The notes under the pieces were generated by a model that saw nothing but the letters and a program-made list of their open reading frames with translations, ran no database searches and was not told the DNA's origin. This document shows positions 41,677-51,253 of a stretch of 64,000 nucleotides of DNA, one piece after another (the stretch's first letter is position 1; each line of letters starts with the position of its first letter). Position numbers and translations under genes: made by a program. The DNA is from Paenibacillus amylolyticus (lineage in GTDB: Bacteria > Bacillota > Bacilli > Paenibacillales > Paenibacillaceae), in contig NZ_BCNV01000001.1 of the NCBI RefSeq assembly GCF_001570725.1, positions 3,906,001 to 3,970,000 on the forward strand, given 5' to 3'.

Positions 41677-41928
41677 ATGTCTGCAGAACAAGACAATCAA
41701 GAGCGTAGCAATATCGATGTTCTTGTCTGCCCATTATGCGGGGAAGCTAATCGCTGTTCCTATGCCGCAGGACATCCCCATTCGGAATGCTGGTGTAACC
41801 GGGCTACTTTCCCCGAAGGTGTATTTGACCGCATTCCGGCAGAGCAGCGCCGAAAATCATGCATATGTCAACGCTGTTTGGATGACTATACCGATAAACA
41901 CCAACCAAAAGAAGAGCCACACAGTTAA
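41677..41928 (+). CDS. Cysteine-rich CWC family protein
   Basis: An 83-residue protein with eight Cys in the CWC pattern: CPLCGEANRC, then SECWCNRATFP, then SCICQRCLDDY. The spacing indicates one or two zinc sites. The family is widespread, small and uncharacterised. GGGAGGG precedes the ATG. It follows the mutS2-like gene by ~135 bp and ends in a terminator overlapping its stop codon, so it may be read with that gene or from its own promoter. Confidence 0.85.
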   Translation: MSAEQDNQERSNIDVLVCPLCGEANRCSYAAGHPHSECWCNRATFPEGVFDRIPAEQRRKSCICQRCLDDYTDKHQPKEEPHS

Positions 41929-41944
41929 CAACTGTATGGCTCTT
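41912..41944. terminator. Bidirectional terminator between the CWC gene and mtlD
   Basis: AAGAGCCA-C-ACAGTT and AACTGT-A-TGGCTCTT form a 14-bp stem with one mismatch; short T-rich tails occur on both strands. Confidence 0.65.
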
Positions 41945-41991
41945 CTTCATATTATGCATTATCTAGATTGTTAGCCTCGCTACCACTGATC

Positions 41992-43137
41992 TTACATTTG
42001 GTTATACTGGGCAACAGCCTGTTCCAGCACCGGATGATGCTCATCCATGGACGTATAATGGTGGAGGGCAGCTGTAATCCCCTTCTCGCGGATCATGTCC
42101 TGTAGTTCAACTGCTTCCGGATCATCGGAGACATCGAACTTGCAGGCTGCTGCCATGCCCATAGCCAGATAGGTCGTTTCGGTTCCATCCGCATAGGCCT
42201 GAAGGGCCGGGCGAACCAGACGATCATTCGGAGACAACTTGCGCAGGGGGGAACGACCAACACGAGTAACCTCATCGGTGAGATACGGGTTGACGAACCG
42301 TCCCAATATTTTGACAATATACTGCTCATGCTCTTCTGGGTTGAATCCAAACCGCTTCACCAGAACTTCTCCGGTTTCCTGCAAAGCACCATATACAATG
42401 GATTTCACCTTTTCATCGGCAATAGCCTTCTGAATCGTGTCATACCCATGCACATTACCGATGTACGCAGCAACGCAGTGTCCTGTGTTAACCGTGAACA
42501 GTTTACGTTCGATATACGGCTCCAGATCATCGACATATACGATGCCCTCAACCGGTTTGAATGCAGGAGCCATCTGGGAACGATCTACCACCCACTCGTA
42601 AAAAGGCTCCACCTGTACATGCAGAGGATCTTCATGATGCTGAATGGGTACAATCCGGTCTACAGCCGAATCTGGAAAATAAACGTACTGATCCGCAAGG
42701 GAACGTGTCTCTTCATTGAGCAGAGCATATACATGCTCTTTCAATTGTGTACTGGCTCCAATGGCGTTCTCGCAAGCAATAATATGAAGAGGGTTCTGAG
42801 CAGGACCAGAACTCAGTCTTTTCTCAAGTCCCTTCGCAATACCTGGTGCAATATGCTTCAGTACGCCCACGCCCACTGCGGTTGTAATCAGATCAGCTTC
42901 CACCACGGTTTGGGCAACCGTCTCCAGCTGGGTTCCATCGATGGCATTTACACCTGTTACGGTCTCCTGATCCTTGCTCTCGTTGGCCAGTTCCACCGTA
43001 TACTGCCCCCGTTTCTGGAGAGCTGTTACCAAGGTCTGATTCACGTCGGAGAAAATCACCTCATACCCTGCACGGGAGAGAATTAATCCGATAAACCCGC
43101 GTCCAATGTTACCTGCGCCAAAGTGTAGGGCCTTCAT
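41992..43137 (-). CDS. mtlD: Mannitol-1-phosphate 5-dehydrogenase MtlD
   Basis: MtlD oxidises mannitol-1-phosphate to fructose-6-phosphate with NAD+. At 381 residues it is of normal length. The NAD site is MKALHFGAGNIGRGFIGLIL at the very start; the polyol dehydrogenase motif region NTGHCVAAYIGNVHGYDTI and the K-rich catalytic stretch RKLFTVNTGH are visible. Its ATG overlaps the mtlF stop by four bases (ATGA), so the two are translationally coupled. It is the last gene of mtlA-mtlR-mtlF-mtlD. Confidence 0.97.
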   Translation of the reverse strand: MKALHFGAGNIGRGFIGLILSRAGYEVIFSDVNQTLVTALQKRGQYTVELANESKDQETVTGVNAIDGTQLETVAQTVVEADLITTAVGVGVLKHIAPGIAKGLEKRLSSGPAQNPLHIIACENAIGASTQLKEHVYALLNEETRSLADQYVYFPDSAVDRIVPIQHHEDPLHVQVEPFYEWVVDRSQMAPAFKPVEGIVYVDDLEPYIERKLFTVNTGHCVAAYIGNVHGYDTIQKAIADEKVKSIVYGALQETGEVLVKRFGFNPEEHEQYIVKILGRFVNPYLTDEVTRVGRSPLRKLSPNDRLVRPALQAYADGTETTYLAMGMAAACKFDVSDDPEAVELQDMIREKGITAALHHYTSMDEHHPVLEQAVAQYNQM

Positions 43138-43568
43138 AGCTCCATTTCACTTTCCAGAATAGCAATAACTTCTTCGGCAGTTTTAGCCAAACGCAGGGCC
43201 TCCATATTCTCATCTTCAGCACAGATCACCGCAATGCTAGTCAGGATCTCCATATGTTCCCCGCCTTGAGCCGCGATACCAATGACCATATACGCCTTTT
43301 CTTCGCCAAAATCAACACCCTGTGGATACTGAATGACAGAGATGCCTGTAGATAAAATGAAAGCTTTGGACTCCTTCGTACCGTGCGGGATCGCAAGTCC
43401 GTTCCCTACATAGGTCGAGACAATCTCTTCACGTTCAATCATCTTCTCAATGTAATCAGCGGTAATATGTCCCGCATCCTTCAGAATCTGTCCTGCCATA
43501 CGAATCGCTTCATATTTGTCCTGAGCCGTCGCGTTCATGATGATTTTATCTGTTGTTAACATACTCAT
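43134..43568 (-). CDS. mtlF: PTS mannitol-specific EIIA component MtlF
   Basis: A 144-residue EIIA of the mannitol/fructose class that passes phosphate from HPr to the EIIB domain of MtlA. The phosphorylated His lies in STYVGNGLAIPHGTKESK (IPHGT motif). GGAGG precedes ATG 43568, which overlaps the mtlR stop by four bases. A separate mtlF is the usual Bacillus/Geobacillus form, since MtlA here is an EIICB only. Confidence 0.96.
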   Translation of the reverse strand: MSMLTTDKIIMNATAQDKYEAIRMAGQILKDAGHITADYIEKMIEREEIVSTYVGNGLAIPHGTKESKAFILSTGISVIQYPQGVDFGEEKAYMVIGIAAQGGEHMEILTSIAVICAEDENMEALRLAKTAEEVIAILESEMEL

Positions 43569-45667
43569 AATGGTTGACCTCCAATTTCGGTTTTACTGCG
43601 ATAAAATCCAACAAGTTCCTGAGACAGGTAATGAATGAGTTCATCCCTGATTCCCTTTTCCAGCAATGTAATCATCTCTTCCTGCAATAACAGGGCGCTG
43701 ATCTCACTGAGAACCTCCAAGCTTTCCTTGGATAATTCTCTTGGACCGAGCATCAAGAGAATATGGGTAACTCCTGCCGGATCATCCGGCGTACGAAGGA
43801 GTGGCTCCGTGAGCTGAAACAGACTGATAGATGGCCTGTAGATCCCCTCACTTCGTGTATGAAAGAGCGCAAGTCTTGTGCCGGGAATCTTCTGACTCCC
43901 CACTGCCTCACGTGCCTCCAACCGTTTCGCGATCTCCTCCGGCTCCTTCAATACACCAGATCCATGGAGTACATTGCACATCGCATACACGGTTTTATAG
44001 AAACCAATATCTTGATTATCCAGCGGATACACCTGAAACTTGCCAATAATTCGGACGATTTCAATCAGTGTAGCTTCCATTCCGTCAGGGTCCGAGTAAC
44101 GACTTGTCGTCTGAACCTCTGTTTCACGGGGCTTGTTATGCTGCTGTTGTAACGTTGTGGTTTTAATAAAATGCCGCAGGCGCTCGCTCTCTTCTGCTGT
44201 AAGCAGTGGACTCACTTTGTAATACTGATGCTCATCCATCGGCAGATCGACAGTGGATAACACCAGATCATATTGATCTGTAGGTATCCGGGCAGCCTCG
44301 TACCAGGACACGCTATCCATGATCCGAATCTCGGGAATCTCCTTGGACAATCGGCTGGAAAGCATACGTGATGAACCGATTCCGCTTGTACACACGATGA
44401 TGGCCCTGATTTCCCGTTTCAGTGCACGTAACCTCTCAATGGAAGCTCCAAAATGCATGACCAGAAAACCAATTTCCTCATCCGGAACGTCTGTACCTGG
44501 CCAAGCTTGCCCCACGGATTTTTTGACATCTTCGAAGAGTAAATCATAATCCTTGCGAATCTGCTGCAATAGCGGATTACGAATCATCTGTTGTCCTTCA
44601 ATTCGCTCCATTACAGGTTCCATATGACCAAGTAGACCTTCACGAAGCAAACGATCCTCATGAAAGGCATAATGCGTTCTCGCCTGCATCTGATCAATCA
44701 ATGAATGTACCCTGTCCAGTAAAATCAAGTCGTCTATTGGCAACAGCCTGGAAGAGTGAATTCGCTGCTCTGTCTCAACTAATAGTCTGTGAAAATAAGC
44801 TTGCTCATCTTGGGAGAATGTCAGCCCCAGCTGGGTGGATAACACACCACACAAGCGGGATGCCATATAAGGCGGAACCTTCATATCATCCCGCTCTGCA
44901 ACGTCATCCCCCGTTTTCTCTCGTGGAGACATACGGCCAATGCCAAAGCCTTTACGAATACGTACAACCGCTACGGACAATTGAATCAGCAGCTTCATGT
45001 ATTGGCGTTCCGGGATGTTCTCCAGCCATTCGATATCTGGTTGCCATAACGCATTTTCGACCGTAAGCACATCACCGTGTCCGATCATATCCAACAGTTT
45101 TTGGTTTACGATGGAGCACCCTTGTTCAGGCTGTCTTCCGAACAAGTCAGACTCATCCAAAAATTCCAGTGCAAGTGCAGCTATGGCTGTGCGATGAATC
45201 GTCTCGCTTCCGTTAATCTTGACGCCATATCCACGTCTGCGAACCAGCTTCAGTCCCGCCTGACGAATCCGTGATTCCAAATCGTCCAGATCAGTAGTTA
45301 CGGTAGATACAGTCACTTTCAGATCGGAAGCCAGGGCGAGCAACTTTACAGGCTCCGGTTCATCAAGCAGGATGCAAAGCATGAAGAGCTTACGCTCTTC
45401 TGGCGTAAACTCTACGTATTCTTTACCCTCCAATTGCTGGCGCAATACAGCCAGATCATCGGAACCAGCATCGATTCGGATACCGGTTCCTGATTTTTTT
45501 TCCAGCTTCATTCCCAGGGGTTCAAGCCATTGTTCAATCATTTGAAGCTCCCGGTGAACGGTTCGGGTACTGACCTTTACTTCAACGGCGATTTCGCCGG
45601 CTGTTACTTCATGTGGATGCTCTAGCAGGAACTCCACGATTTCACGTTGTCTTTTGGTAATACTCAT
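43565..45667 (-). CDS. mtlR: Mannitol operon transcriptional activator MtlR
   Basis: A 700-residue PRD regulator. It has an N-terminal HTH (TAGEIAVEVKVSTRTVHRELQMI, ~20-42) with a second HTH (KVTVSTVTTDLDDLESRI), two PRDs (including HRLLVETEQRIH and LLREGLLGHMEPVMERI), an EIIB-Gat-like domain with Cys in VCTSGIGSSRMLS, and an EIIA-Mtl-like domain with His in ALFHTRSEGIYRP. Phosphorylation at these sites by HPr and MtlA/MtlF controls its activity in Bacillaceae. It lies within the operon, between mtlA and mtlF, unlike B. subtilis where mtlR is separate. Confidence 0.95.
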   Translation of the reverse strand: MSITKRQREIVEFLLEHPHEVTAGEIAVEVKVSTRTVHRELQMIEQWLEPLGMKLEKKSGTGIRIDAGSDDLAVLRQQLEGKEYVEFTPEERKLFMLCILLDEPEPVKLLALASDLKVTVSTVTTDLDDLESRIRQAGLKLVRRRGYGVKINGSETIHRTAIAALALEFLDESDLFGRQPEQGCSIVNQKLLDMIGHGDVLTVENALWQPDIEWLENIPERQYMKLLIQLSVAVVRIRKGFGIGRMSPREKTGDDVAERDDMKVPPYMASRLCGVLSTQLGLTFSQDEQAYFHRLLVETEQRIHSSRLLPIDDLILLDRVHSLIDQMQARTHYAFHEDRLLREGLLGHMEPVMERIEGQQMIRNPLLQQIRKDYDLLFEDVKKSVGQAWPGTDVPDEEIGFLVMHFGASIERLRALKREIRAIIVCTSGIGSSRMLSSRLSKEIPEIRIMDSVSWYEAARIPTDQYDLVLSTVDLPMDEHQYYKVSPLLTAEESERLRHFIKTTTLQQQHNKPRETEVQTTSRYSDPDGMEATLIEIVRIIGKFQVYPLDNQDIGFYKTVYAMCNVLHGSGVLKEPEEIAKRLEAREAVGSQKIPGTRLALFHTRSEGIYRPSISLFQLTEPLLRTPDDPAGVTHILLMLGPRELSKESLEVLSEISALLLQEEMITLLEKGIRDELIHYLSQELVGFYRSKTEIGGQPL

Positions 45668-45705
45668 ATCTCAGCCTCCGGCTCAGGGAAAACAAATGCG
45701 TGCAA

Positions 45706-47160
45706 TTACTTCAGACGTTCAACGAGCGCATCGTATTCCGGGCTTTTTAGGAAGTTGTCGATGGATATATGTTCTGCGTTCGGCGCAACGGAGCGAGCAC
45801 GATCCGTTAATATTTGTTGTGTGATGACCACATCAGCATCCGGCGGGATATCACTGATGGCCGTATTGGTCACCGTAACATCAATCCCCTCTGCCTTCAT
45901 CTTCTTGCGTAGAATGGAAGCACCCATGGCACTCGAACCCATGCCTGCATCACAGGAGAATACAATCTTCTTCACATGTGTTTTCAATGTAGAAGTAGCC
46001 ATATCCGCAGTTCTGTCTGCTTCACGTTGGTTAGCGGTAATGCCAGCGTTTGGCACAGTTCCTTGACTCTTCATGTCTTTCATCCGGCTGGATGCGGACT
46101 CCAGATCTTCGTCCTTTTGTTTACCCGTTTTCAGCAACAGTGCTGCCACCAGGAAGGAAACGACTGCTGCTACAAGAACCCCTGCGAGCATCGGCAGATA
46201 TCCACCTTTTGGTGTTAAAAGGAAATATGCGATAATACTACCCGGTGATGGTGCTGAAACAAGCCCTGCTCCGGTTAGCATGAATGTTAATGTACCTGCG
46301 ACGCCACCCGCGATTGCTGCAAGAATCAGAATTGGTCTCATCAGAATGTAAGGGAAGTAGATCTCATGAATTCCCCCGAAGAAATGAATGATAACAGCAC
46401 CTGGTGCAGAAGATTTGGCCATTCCGCGTCCGAAGAAGCAGTAAGCAAGCAAGATACCAAGTCCCGGACCCGGGTTCGATTCAAGCATGTATAATACAGA
46501 TTGCCCTAATTCTCTCGCTTGATCTGTTGCAATCGGTGTGAGAATCCCGTGGTTGATCGCATTGTTCAGGAACAATACTTTACCCGGTTCAATAATCAGG
46601 TTGACCAGCGGTAACAAGCCCAGATTCATTAAGCCTTGTACCCCGGCAGACAATACTTTACTAATCGCTTCTACAGCAGGCCCGATGCCCAGTAGCGCAA
46701 TGATCCCCAAGATCCCGCCAATAATACCGGCTGAGAAGTTATTAACCAGCATTTCAAATCCGGCTCTAACTTTGCCTTCAATGGATTTATCGAATTTTTT
46801 GATAATCCATGCTGCCAGAGGTCCGGCAATCATCGCACCGAGGAACATCGGAATATCACTACCCACGATGACCCCGATGGTCATAATGGCACCCACGACG
46901 CCACCACGCTGACCATGCACCATCGTACCCCCGGTGTAACCAATTAACAGCGGCAGCAAATATTTGATCATCGGATCGACTAGCTGTGCAAGCGTCTCGT
47001 TAGGGAACCAGCCTGTTGGAATGAACAGCGCCGTAATTAATCCCCAGGCGATGAACGCTCCCATATTCGGCATGACCATACCACTCAGGAATCGGCCAAA
47101 ACGCTGCACACCTACCCGTAGCCCACCTTTGGAATTGGACGATTGGTCCAAATTACTCAT
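45706..47160 (-). CDS. mtlA: PTS mannitol transporter EIICB MtlA
   Basis: MtlA takes up mannitol and phosphorylates it. The 484-residue protein has the EIIC membrane part (~1-340; VQRFGRFLSGMVMPNMGAFIAWGLITALFIP first). After a short charged linker comes EIIB with the phosphocysteine in VFSCDAGMGSSAMGAS (~390). Missing EIIA is supplied by MtlF. AAGGAGG precedes the ATG. It is the first gene of the operon; a near-cre site lies ~100 bp upstream. Confidence 0.96.
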   Translation of the reverse strand: MSNLDQSSNSKGGLRVGVQRFGRFLSGMVMPNMGAFIAWGLITALFIPTGWFPNETLAQLVDPMIKYLLPLLIGYTGGTMVHGQRGGVVGAIMTIGVIVGSDIPMFLGAMIAGPLAAWIIKKFDKSIEGKVRAGFEMLVNNFSAGIIGGILGIIALLGIGPAVEAISKVLSAGVQGLMNLGLLPLVNLIIEPGKVLFLNNAINHGILTPIATDQARELGQSVLYMLESNPGPGLGILLAYCFFGRGMAKSSAPGAVIIHFFGGIHEIYFPYILMRPILILAAIAGGVAGTLTFMLTGAGLVSAPSPGSIIAYFLLTPKGGYLPMLAGVLVAAVVSFLVAALLLKTGKQKDEDLESASSRMKDMKSQGTVPNAGITANQREADRTADMATSTLKTHVKKIVFSCDAGMGSSAMGASILRKKMKAEGIDVTVTNTAISDIPPDADVVITQQILTDRARSVAPNAEHISIDNFLKSPEYDALVERLK

Positions 47161-47258
47161 TGTATTATCCTCCTTGGATCAAGTCATTATGTTTATGAAA
47201 GGGGTATCATTTCTCCCCTGCTGTAATCCTAAGCGAGAATGCTCTCCTGTTCAATCAA

Positions 47259-47273
47259 ATGAAAGCGTACTTT
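47259..47273 (-). promoter_or_regulatory. Near-consensus cre site upstream of mtlA
   Basis: ATGAAAGCGTACTTT (plus strand) has one mismatch to WTGNAANCGNWNNCW and is part of the inverted repeat GAAAG...CTTTC. TTGTCA on the minus strand just upstream resembles half of an MtlR site, but the second half is poor. Nothing else is clear to 47470. Confidence 0.55.
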
Positions 47274-47474
47274 CGTCATGAACAATGATGACAACATTAG
47301 GTTATGTAATCGTTTTAATTGATGCATATTAGCTGAACCCATTGGTACATAAGGCTTTTCTTCCTATGACTTTTATCATTTCCAAAATCAATTTCTAACC
47401 TGTAGCATGTTCCAATCGGGCACTTCACATCCATAATCTGCTTCAATCTGCATTCAAAACCATCCTCGGAAAAC

Positions 47475-47510
47475 ACAAAAAACCTGTGCAAGCCTCAGGC
47501 TCACACAGGT
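47475..47510 (-). terminator. Terminator of gcvH
   Basis: ACCTGTG and AGCCT arms pair with AGGCT and CACAGGT; TTTTTTGTGTTTT follows on the minus strand. Confidence 0.9.
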
Positions 47511-47577
47511 CGAAACAATATGAAGCATATCTCATTTTGTTATAAAATATATGTTAATAAGTACAAGTTCGTTCATA

Positions 47578-47970
47578 CTATTCTTCCGTATGTTTACGAT
47601 ACGCGTCTGCATTCATCAATGTAGACAATGCTGCTGTCAGATCTCCCTCAACGCGGATCTCAATCATCCAGCCTTCCTCGTAAGGAGAGCTGTTCACAAG
47701 CTCAGGTGAGTCCTGTAACGAATCATTCACCGCAATGATTGAACCAGTGACTGGAGAAAACAAGTCCGACACCGTTTTGACCGATTCGATCGTTCCAATG
47801 CTATCTTCTGCTTTTACATTGGATTCAAGGTCAGGCAATTCCACAAACACAATGTCACCCAGCTGATGCTGCGCGAACTCGGTAATGCCAATACGTACAG
47901 TATCCTCCCCTACGATTTGCACCCATTCGTGCTCTTCACTGTACAGGAAATCACTTTTCAATTCGCTCAT
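47578..47970 (-). CDS. gcvH: Glycine cleavage system H protein
   Basis: GcvH carries the lipoyl arm that shuttles the aminomethyl group between the P, T and L proteins. The 130-residue protein has the lipoylation site GTIESVKTVSDL (Lys65) and the family C-terminus (SPYEEGWMIEIRV; LMNADAYRKHTEE). GAGGCGG precedes the ATG. It is divergent from gcvT-gcvPA-gcvPB and lies on the other side of the glycine riboswitch, so it is not under that switch. In B. subtilis gcvH is also separate, where it also serves as the lipoyl relay for other enzymes. Confidence 0.97.
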   Translation of the reverse strand: MSELKSDFLYSEEHEWVQIVGEDTVRIGITEFAQHQLGDIVFVELPDLESNVKAEDSIGTIESVKTVSDLFSPVTGSIIAVNDSLQDSPELVNSSPYEEGWMIEIRVEGDLTAALSTLMNADAYRKHTEE

Positions 47971-48241
47971 CGATATCCGCCTCGCTTTTCATTAATGAGT
48001 GCATGCGTTCTTTGACCTTAACCTTTTTCCCAGAACATAGCGTATGATATTTTTGAATCAAATGTCAATATACCTCACAAATTATTTAATAATGGCCTCC
48101 TCAAACCGTAACCCGAATACACTCTTTCTACATATACTGGTGAATATTAGAATAGTAAGCGTAGTCTTTTTAAATACACGAACAATAAAACTACAAACTA
48201 AATAAATATTCGGTTTTAAATCATTTTCTATGATATCGTTC

Positions 48242-48271
48242 TTGACATCAGCAGTGGATTCACGTTTTAAT
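48242..48271 (+). promoter_or_regulatory. Promoter of the gcvT operon
   Basis: TTGACA (48242-48247), 18-bp spacer, TTTAAT (48266-48271), ~50 bp upstream of the riboswitch. The AT-rich interval 47971-48240 shows nothing else I can name. Confidence 0.6.
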
Positions 48272-48321
48272 GAGAAGAGTAAATGTGTTTATTGGTCTAT
48301 GTTATACCCGCGGATGAATGT

Positions 48322-48543
48322 AAAGGGAGAGATTACCCGTGACACCCGATTCGGGATGTACATGAGGTAACGCCGAAGGAGTAAACCACCGATAAGCGGG
48401 GGTGAATCTCTCAGGCAAAAGGACTTTTACGGGACGCAACTCTGGAGAGCATCTATTCGCCCTGTGCGGGCGTTATGATCACCCAAGGGGAAACCTGCTG
48501 CACTAATGCGGCGGGGTAACTCTCAGGTACAAGGGACAGAGCC
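48322..48543 (+). promoter_or_regulatory. Tandem glycine riboswitch (gcvT element)
   Basis: Two aptamers in series. The first starts at GGGAGAG (48325) with GCCGAAGGAG, TCTCAGGCAAAAGGAC and closing CTCTGGAGAG (48441-48449). The second has CACCCAAGGGGAAAC, CTCTCAGGTACAAGGGACAGAG and ends at ~48543. These are the signature blocks of the class. Glycine binding is known to turn on glycine-cleavage genes, which lie directly downstream. Confidence 0.95.
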
Positions 48544-48600
48544 TTAGAATACAGCGTGCTACTTGGCATGCCGGTTCTTTGGCCTGTCCTTTTCCTTTTT
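48533..48600 (+). terminator. Expression-platform terminator of the glycine riboswitch
   Basis: GGACAG-A-GCC at the 3' edge of aptamer 2 pairs with GGC-CTGTCC (48581-48589), followed by TTTTCCTTTTT. The shared GGACAGAG segment makes aptamer and terminator mutually exclusive. Confidence 0.8.
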
Positions 48601-48764
48601 CCCAAAAAAACGAAAAACAGGATTCAGATCGGAATCGGCGCTGTCATAGCTGCCTTACCATACTTATCTACGCAAAATTTATGCTGAAAAATTTAAAAAT
48701 ACTCTGGTTCATTGATCCACGATTGCATATTCGGCCGGTTGACGGCCCATGACGAGGTGATTTG

Positions 48765-49901
48765 ATGTCCGATTTGCTTAGAACACCACTCTTCCCCCTA
48801 TATCAGCAATATGAAGGCGTACGGTGCATTGATTTTGGAGGCTGGGAGCTTCCGGTGCAATTCAGCGGAATCCAGAAAGAACATGAAGCGGTGCGTGAGC
48901 GTGCTGGACTGTTCGATGTATCCCATATGGGTGAATTCACAGTACAGGGTGAGCAGGCTGAAGCGTTTTTGCAACAAATGACGACCAATGATGTGACCAC
49001 GCTGGTTCCCGGTCAAGCCCAGTACACCCTGATGTGTTACCCAGATGGCGGTGTGGTGGATGATCTGCTCGTGTATAAGCTGGAAGTTCAGCATTATATG
49101 CTCGTCGTTAACGCCTCCAATATCGATAAGGATTGGGCATGGCTGCAAGAGCACCTGATCCCTGGCGTAAGCATGACCAACGATTCGGAGCAGACAGCGC
49201 TACTCGCCCTGCAAGGTCCACTGGCTGTAGATATTATTGGAAAAGTTACAGCTACGGATGTATCCACGATTGAACCGTTTCGTTTTGTGCAGGACGCCGA
49301 AGTATGTGGAGTAAAATTACTGTTGTCCCGTACCGGTTATACCGGTGAGGATGGCTTTGAACTATATGTTCCTGCGGACCAGGCCGCTGCGGTGTGGAAT
49401 GGATTAATGCAAGCTGGTGAAGGTCACGGACTCGTACCAACCGGACTTGGTGCCCGGGATACGCTGCGCTTTGAAGCGAGGCTCCCCCTGTATGGACAGG
49501 AATTGTCGGCAACCATCTCTCCGCTCGAAGCTGGCGTTGGCATGTTTGTGAAGCTGAATGCCGGACCTTTTATCGGACACGAAGCCTTGTTACAGCAAAA
49601 AACTGATGGTCCCGCCCGCAAACTGGTCGGCATCGAAGTGCTGGAGCGCGGTATTCCCCGTCCCCACTATCCGATTTACGCCGAAGGCGTACAGATTGGC
49701 GAAGTGACGACAGGCACACAATCACCTACATTGAAGCGTAATCTGGGGCTGGCCCTCATCGACAGCAAATACGCTGCGCTGGGAACCCCGCTTGAGATTG
49801 AGATTCGCGGCAAGAAGCTGAAAGCCGAGGTCGTGAAGACCCCTTTTCATAAACGGACACGCACGTCAAAGACACCTACTCAAGGAGCTGATCAAGCATG
49901 A
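48765..49901 (+). CDS. gcvT: Glycine cleavage system T protein (aminomethyltransferase)
   Basis: GcvT releases ammonia from the aminomethyl-lipoyl arm of GcvH and moves the one-carbon unit to tetrahydrofolate. The 378-residue protein shows FGGWELPVQFSGIQKEHEAV, GLFDVSHMGEFTV, RTGYTGEDGFELYVP and the folate-site GLGARDTLRFEARLPLYGQEL. GAGGTGA favours ATG 48765 over the TTG one codon earlier. The C-terminus carries a short basic Thr/Lys tail ([16 protein letters not shown]). Its stop overlaps the gcvPA ATG by four bases. Confidence 0.97.
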   Translation: MSDLLRTPLFPLYQQYEGVRCIDFGGWELPVQFSGIQKEHEAVRERAGLFDVSHMGEFTVQGEQAEAFLQQMTTNDVTTLVPGQAQYTLMCYPDGGVVDDLLVYKLEVQHYMLVVNASNIDKDWAWLQEHLIPGVSMTNDSEQTALLALQGPLAVDIIGKVTATDVSTIEPFRFVQDAEVCGVKLLLSRTGYTGEDGFELYVPADQAAAVWNGLMQAGEGHGLVPTGLGARDTLRFEARLPLYGQELSATISPLEAGVGMFVKLNAGPFIGHEALLQQKTDGPARKLVGIEVLERGIPRPHYPIYAEGVQIGEVTTGTQSPTLKRNLGLALIDSKYAALGTPLEIEIRGKKLKAEVVKTPFHKRTRTSKTPTQGADQA

Positions 49902-51253
49902 GCAAGCACCGTTACATTCCCATGACCGAGCAAGATCAGAGCGCCATGCTCGCAACCATCGGTGTGGATACGCTGGAGGATCTGTTCCAGGACATTCCAA
50001 AAGAGATTCGTTATCAGGGCGAGCTGCCCGTATCCTCCAAACTCGATGAATATGCGCTGACACGTCACATGTCCAAACAAGCTGGCGCCAACGCCAATTT
50101 TGAAACACACGCCAGCTTCCTCGGCGCAGGTATATATGATCATCATGTTCCTTCCGTCATCAATCATGTCATTTCCCGTTCGGAGTTCTACACCGCCTAC
50201 ACACCTTATCAGCCTGAGATCAGCCAAGGTGAACTACAGGCGATTTTCGAATTTCAATCCTACATCTGTGAATTAACCGGTATGGCTGTAGCCAATGCCA
50301 GCATGTATGACGGTGCAACTGCCTTTGCGGAAGCAGGAAACTTGGCCGCAGCAGCAACGCGTCGCAAACAGCTCATCGTATCCCGTACCGTTCATCCGGA
50401 AGCGCGTCAGGTATTGCAGGCATATGCGCACGGACTCCGTCTGGAGATTGTCGAGATTGGTTATAAGGATGGCGTCACTGACTGGGATGCCCTGCAAGCT
50501 GCCATATCGGACGATACCGCAGCGGTCATGATCCAAAGCCCGAACTTCTTTGGTGCCGTGGAAAATGTGAAGCAAGCCGCTGACCTCGTGCATGCGCACA
50601 AGGGTCTGCTCGTTGTAAGTGCTAACCCGCTATCGCTGGGTCTGCTGGAAGCCCCAGGCAAGCTGGGTGCCGACATCGTTGTTGGCGATGCGCAGCCCCT
50701 CGGTATCGCCGCTTCACTCGGCGGCCCGACATGCGGATATTTCGCCGTATCCCAGCCTCATATGCGCCGAATTCCTGGCCGAATCGTAGGCCAGACAACC
50801 GATCGCAACGGCAAGCGTGGTTTTGTACTCACGCTGCAAGCGCGTGAACAGCACATCCGTCGTGAAAAGGCGACATCCAACATCTGTTCCAACCAGGCTT
50901 TGCTTGCACTCAGCGCATCTGTATATATGTCCATCATGGGTAAACAAGGAATGATCGATGTCGCGGATCTGAATTTGCAAAAGAGTCATTACACCCTGAG
51001 TACATTAACTGCGATTCCTGGAGTTAGCCTTACATTTCATGCACCAACATTTAATGAGTTTGTGATTAAGCTTCCTGAAGGAACCGATGTGGATGCCCTT
51101 CAGTTGAAACTGCTGGATGCCGGCTTCATTGGTGGTTACGAACTCGGACGTGATTATCCAGAGCTTGCCGGACATATGCTGATTGCTGTTACTGAACGAC
51201 GCAGTAAGGAAGAGATTGACGAATTCGCACGAGCATTGGAGGGATCCCTGTGA
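49898..51253 (+). CDS. gcvPA: Glycine dehydrogenase (decarboxylating) subunit 1
   Basis: GcvPA is the N-terminal half of the PLP-dependent P protein in organisms with a split enzyme; it pairs with GcvPB to decarboxylate glycine. At 451 residues it fits the family: [18 protein letters not shown] start, [29 protein letters not shown], and [42 protein letters not shown] in consecutive blocks. ATGA overlap with gcvT and GTGA overlap with gcvPB show tight coupling of all three genes. Confidence 0.97.
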   Translation: MSKHRYIPMTEQDQSAMLATIGVDTLEDLFQDIPKEIRYQGELPVSSKLDEYALTRHMSKQAGANANFETHASFLGAGIYDHHVPSVINHVISRSEFYTAYTPYQPEISQGELQAIFEFQSYICELTGMAVANASMYDGATAFAEAGNLAAAATRRKQLIVSRTVHPEARQVLQAYAHGLRLEIVEIGYKDGVTDWDALQAAISDDTAAVMIQSPNFFGAVENVKQAADLVHAHKGLLVVSANPLSLGLLEAPGKLGADIVVGDAQPLGIAASLGGPTCGYFAVSQPHMRRIPGRIVGQTTDRNGKRGFVLTLQAREQHIRREKATSNICSNQALLALSASVYMSIMGKQGMIDVADLNLQKSHYTLSTLTAIPGVSLTFHAPTFNEFVIKLPEGTDVDALQLKLLDAGFIGGYELGRDYPELAGHMLIAVTERRSKEEIDEFARALEGSL

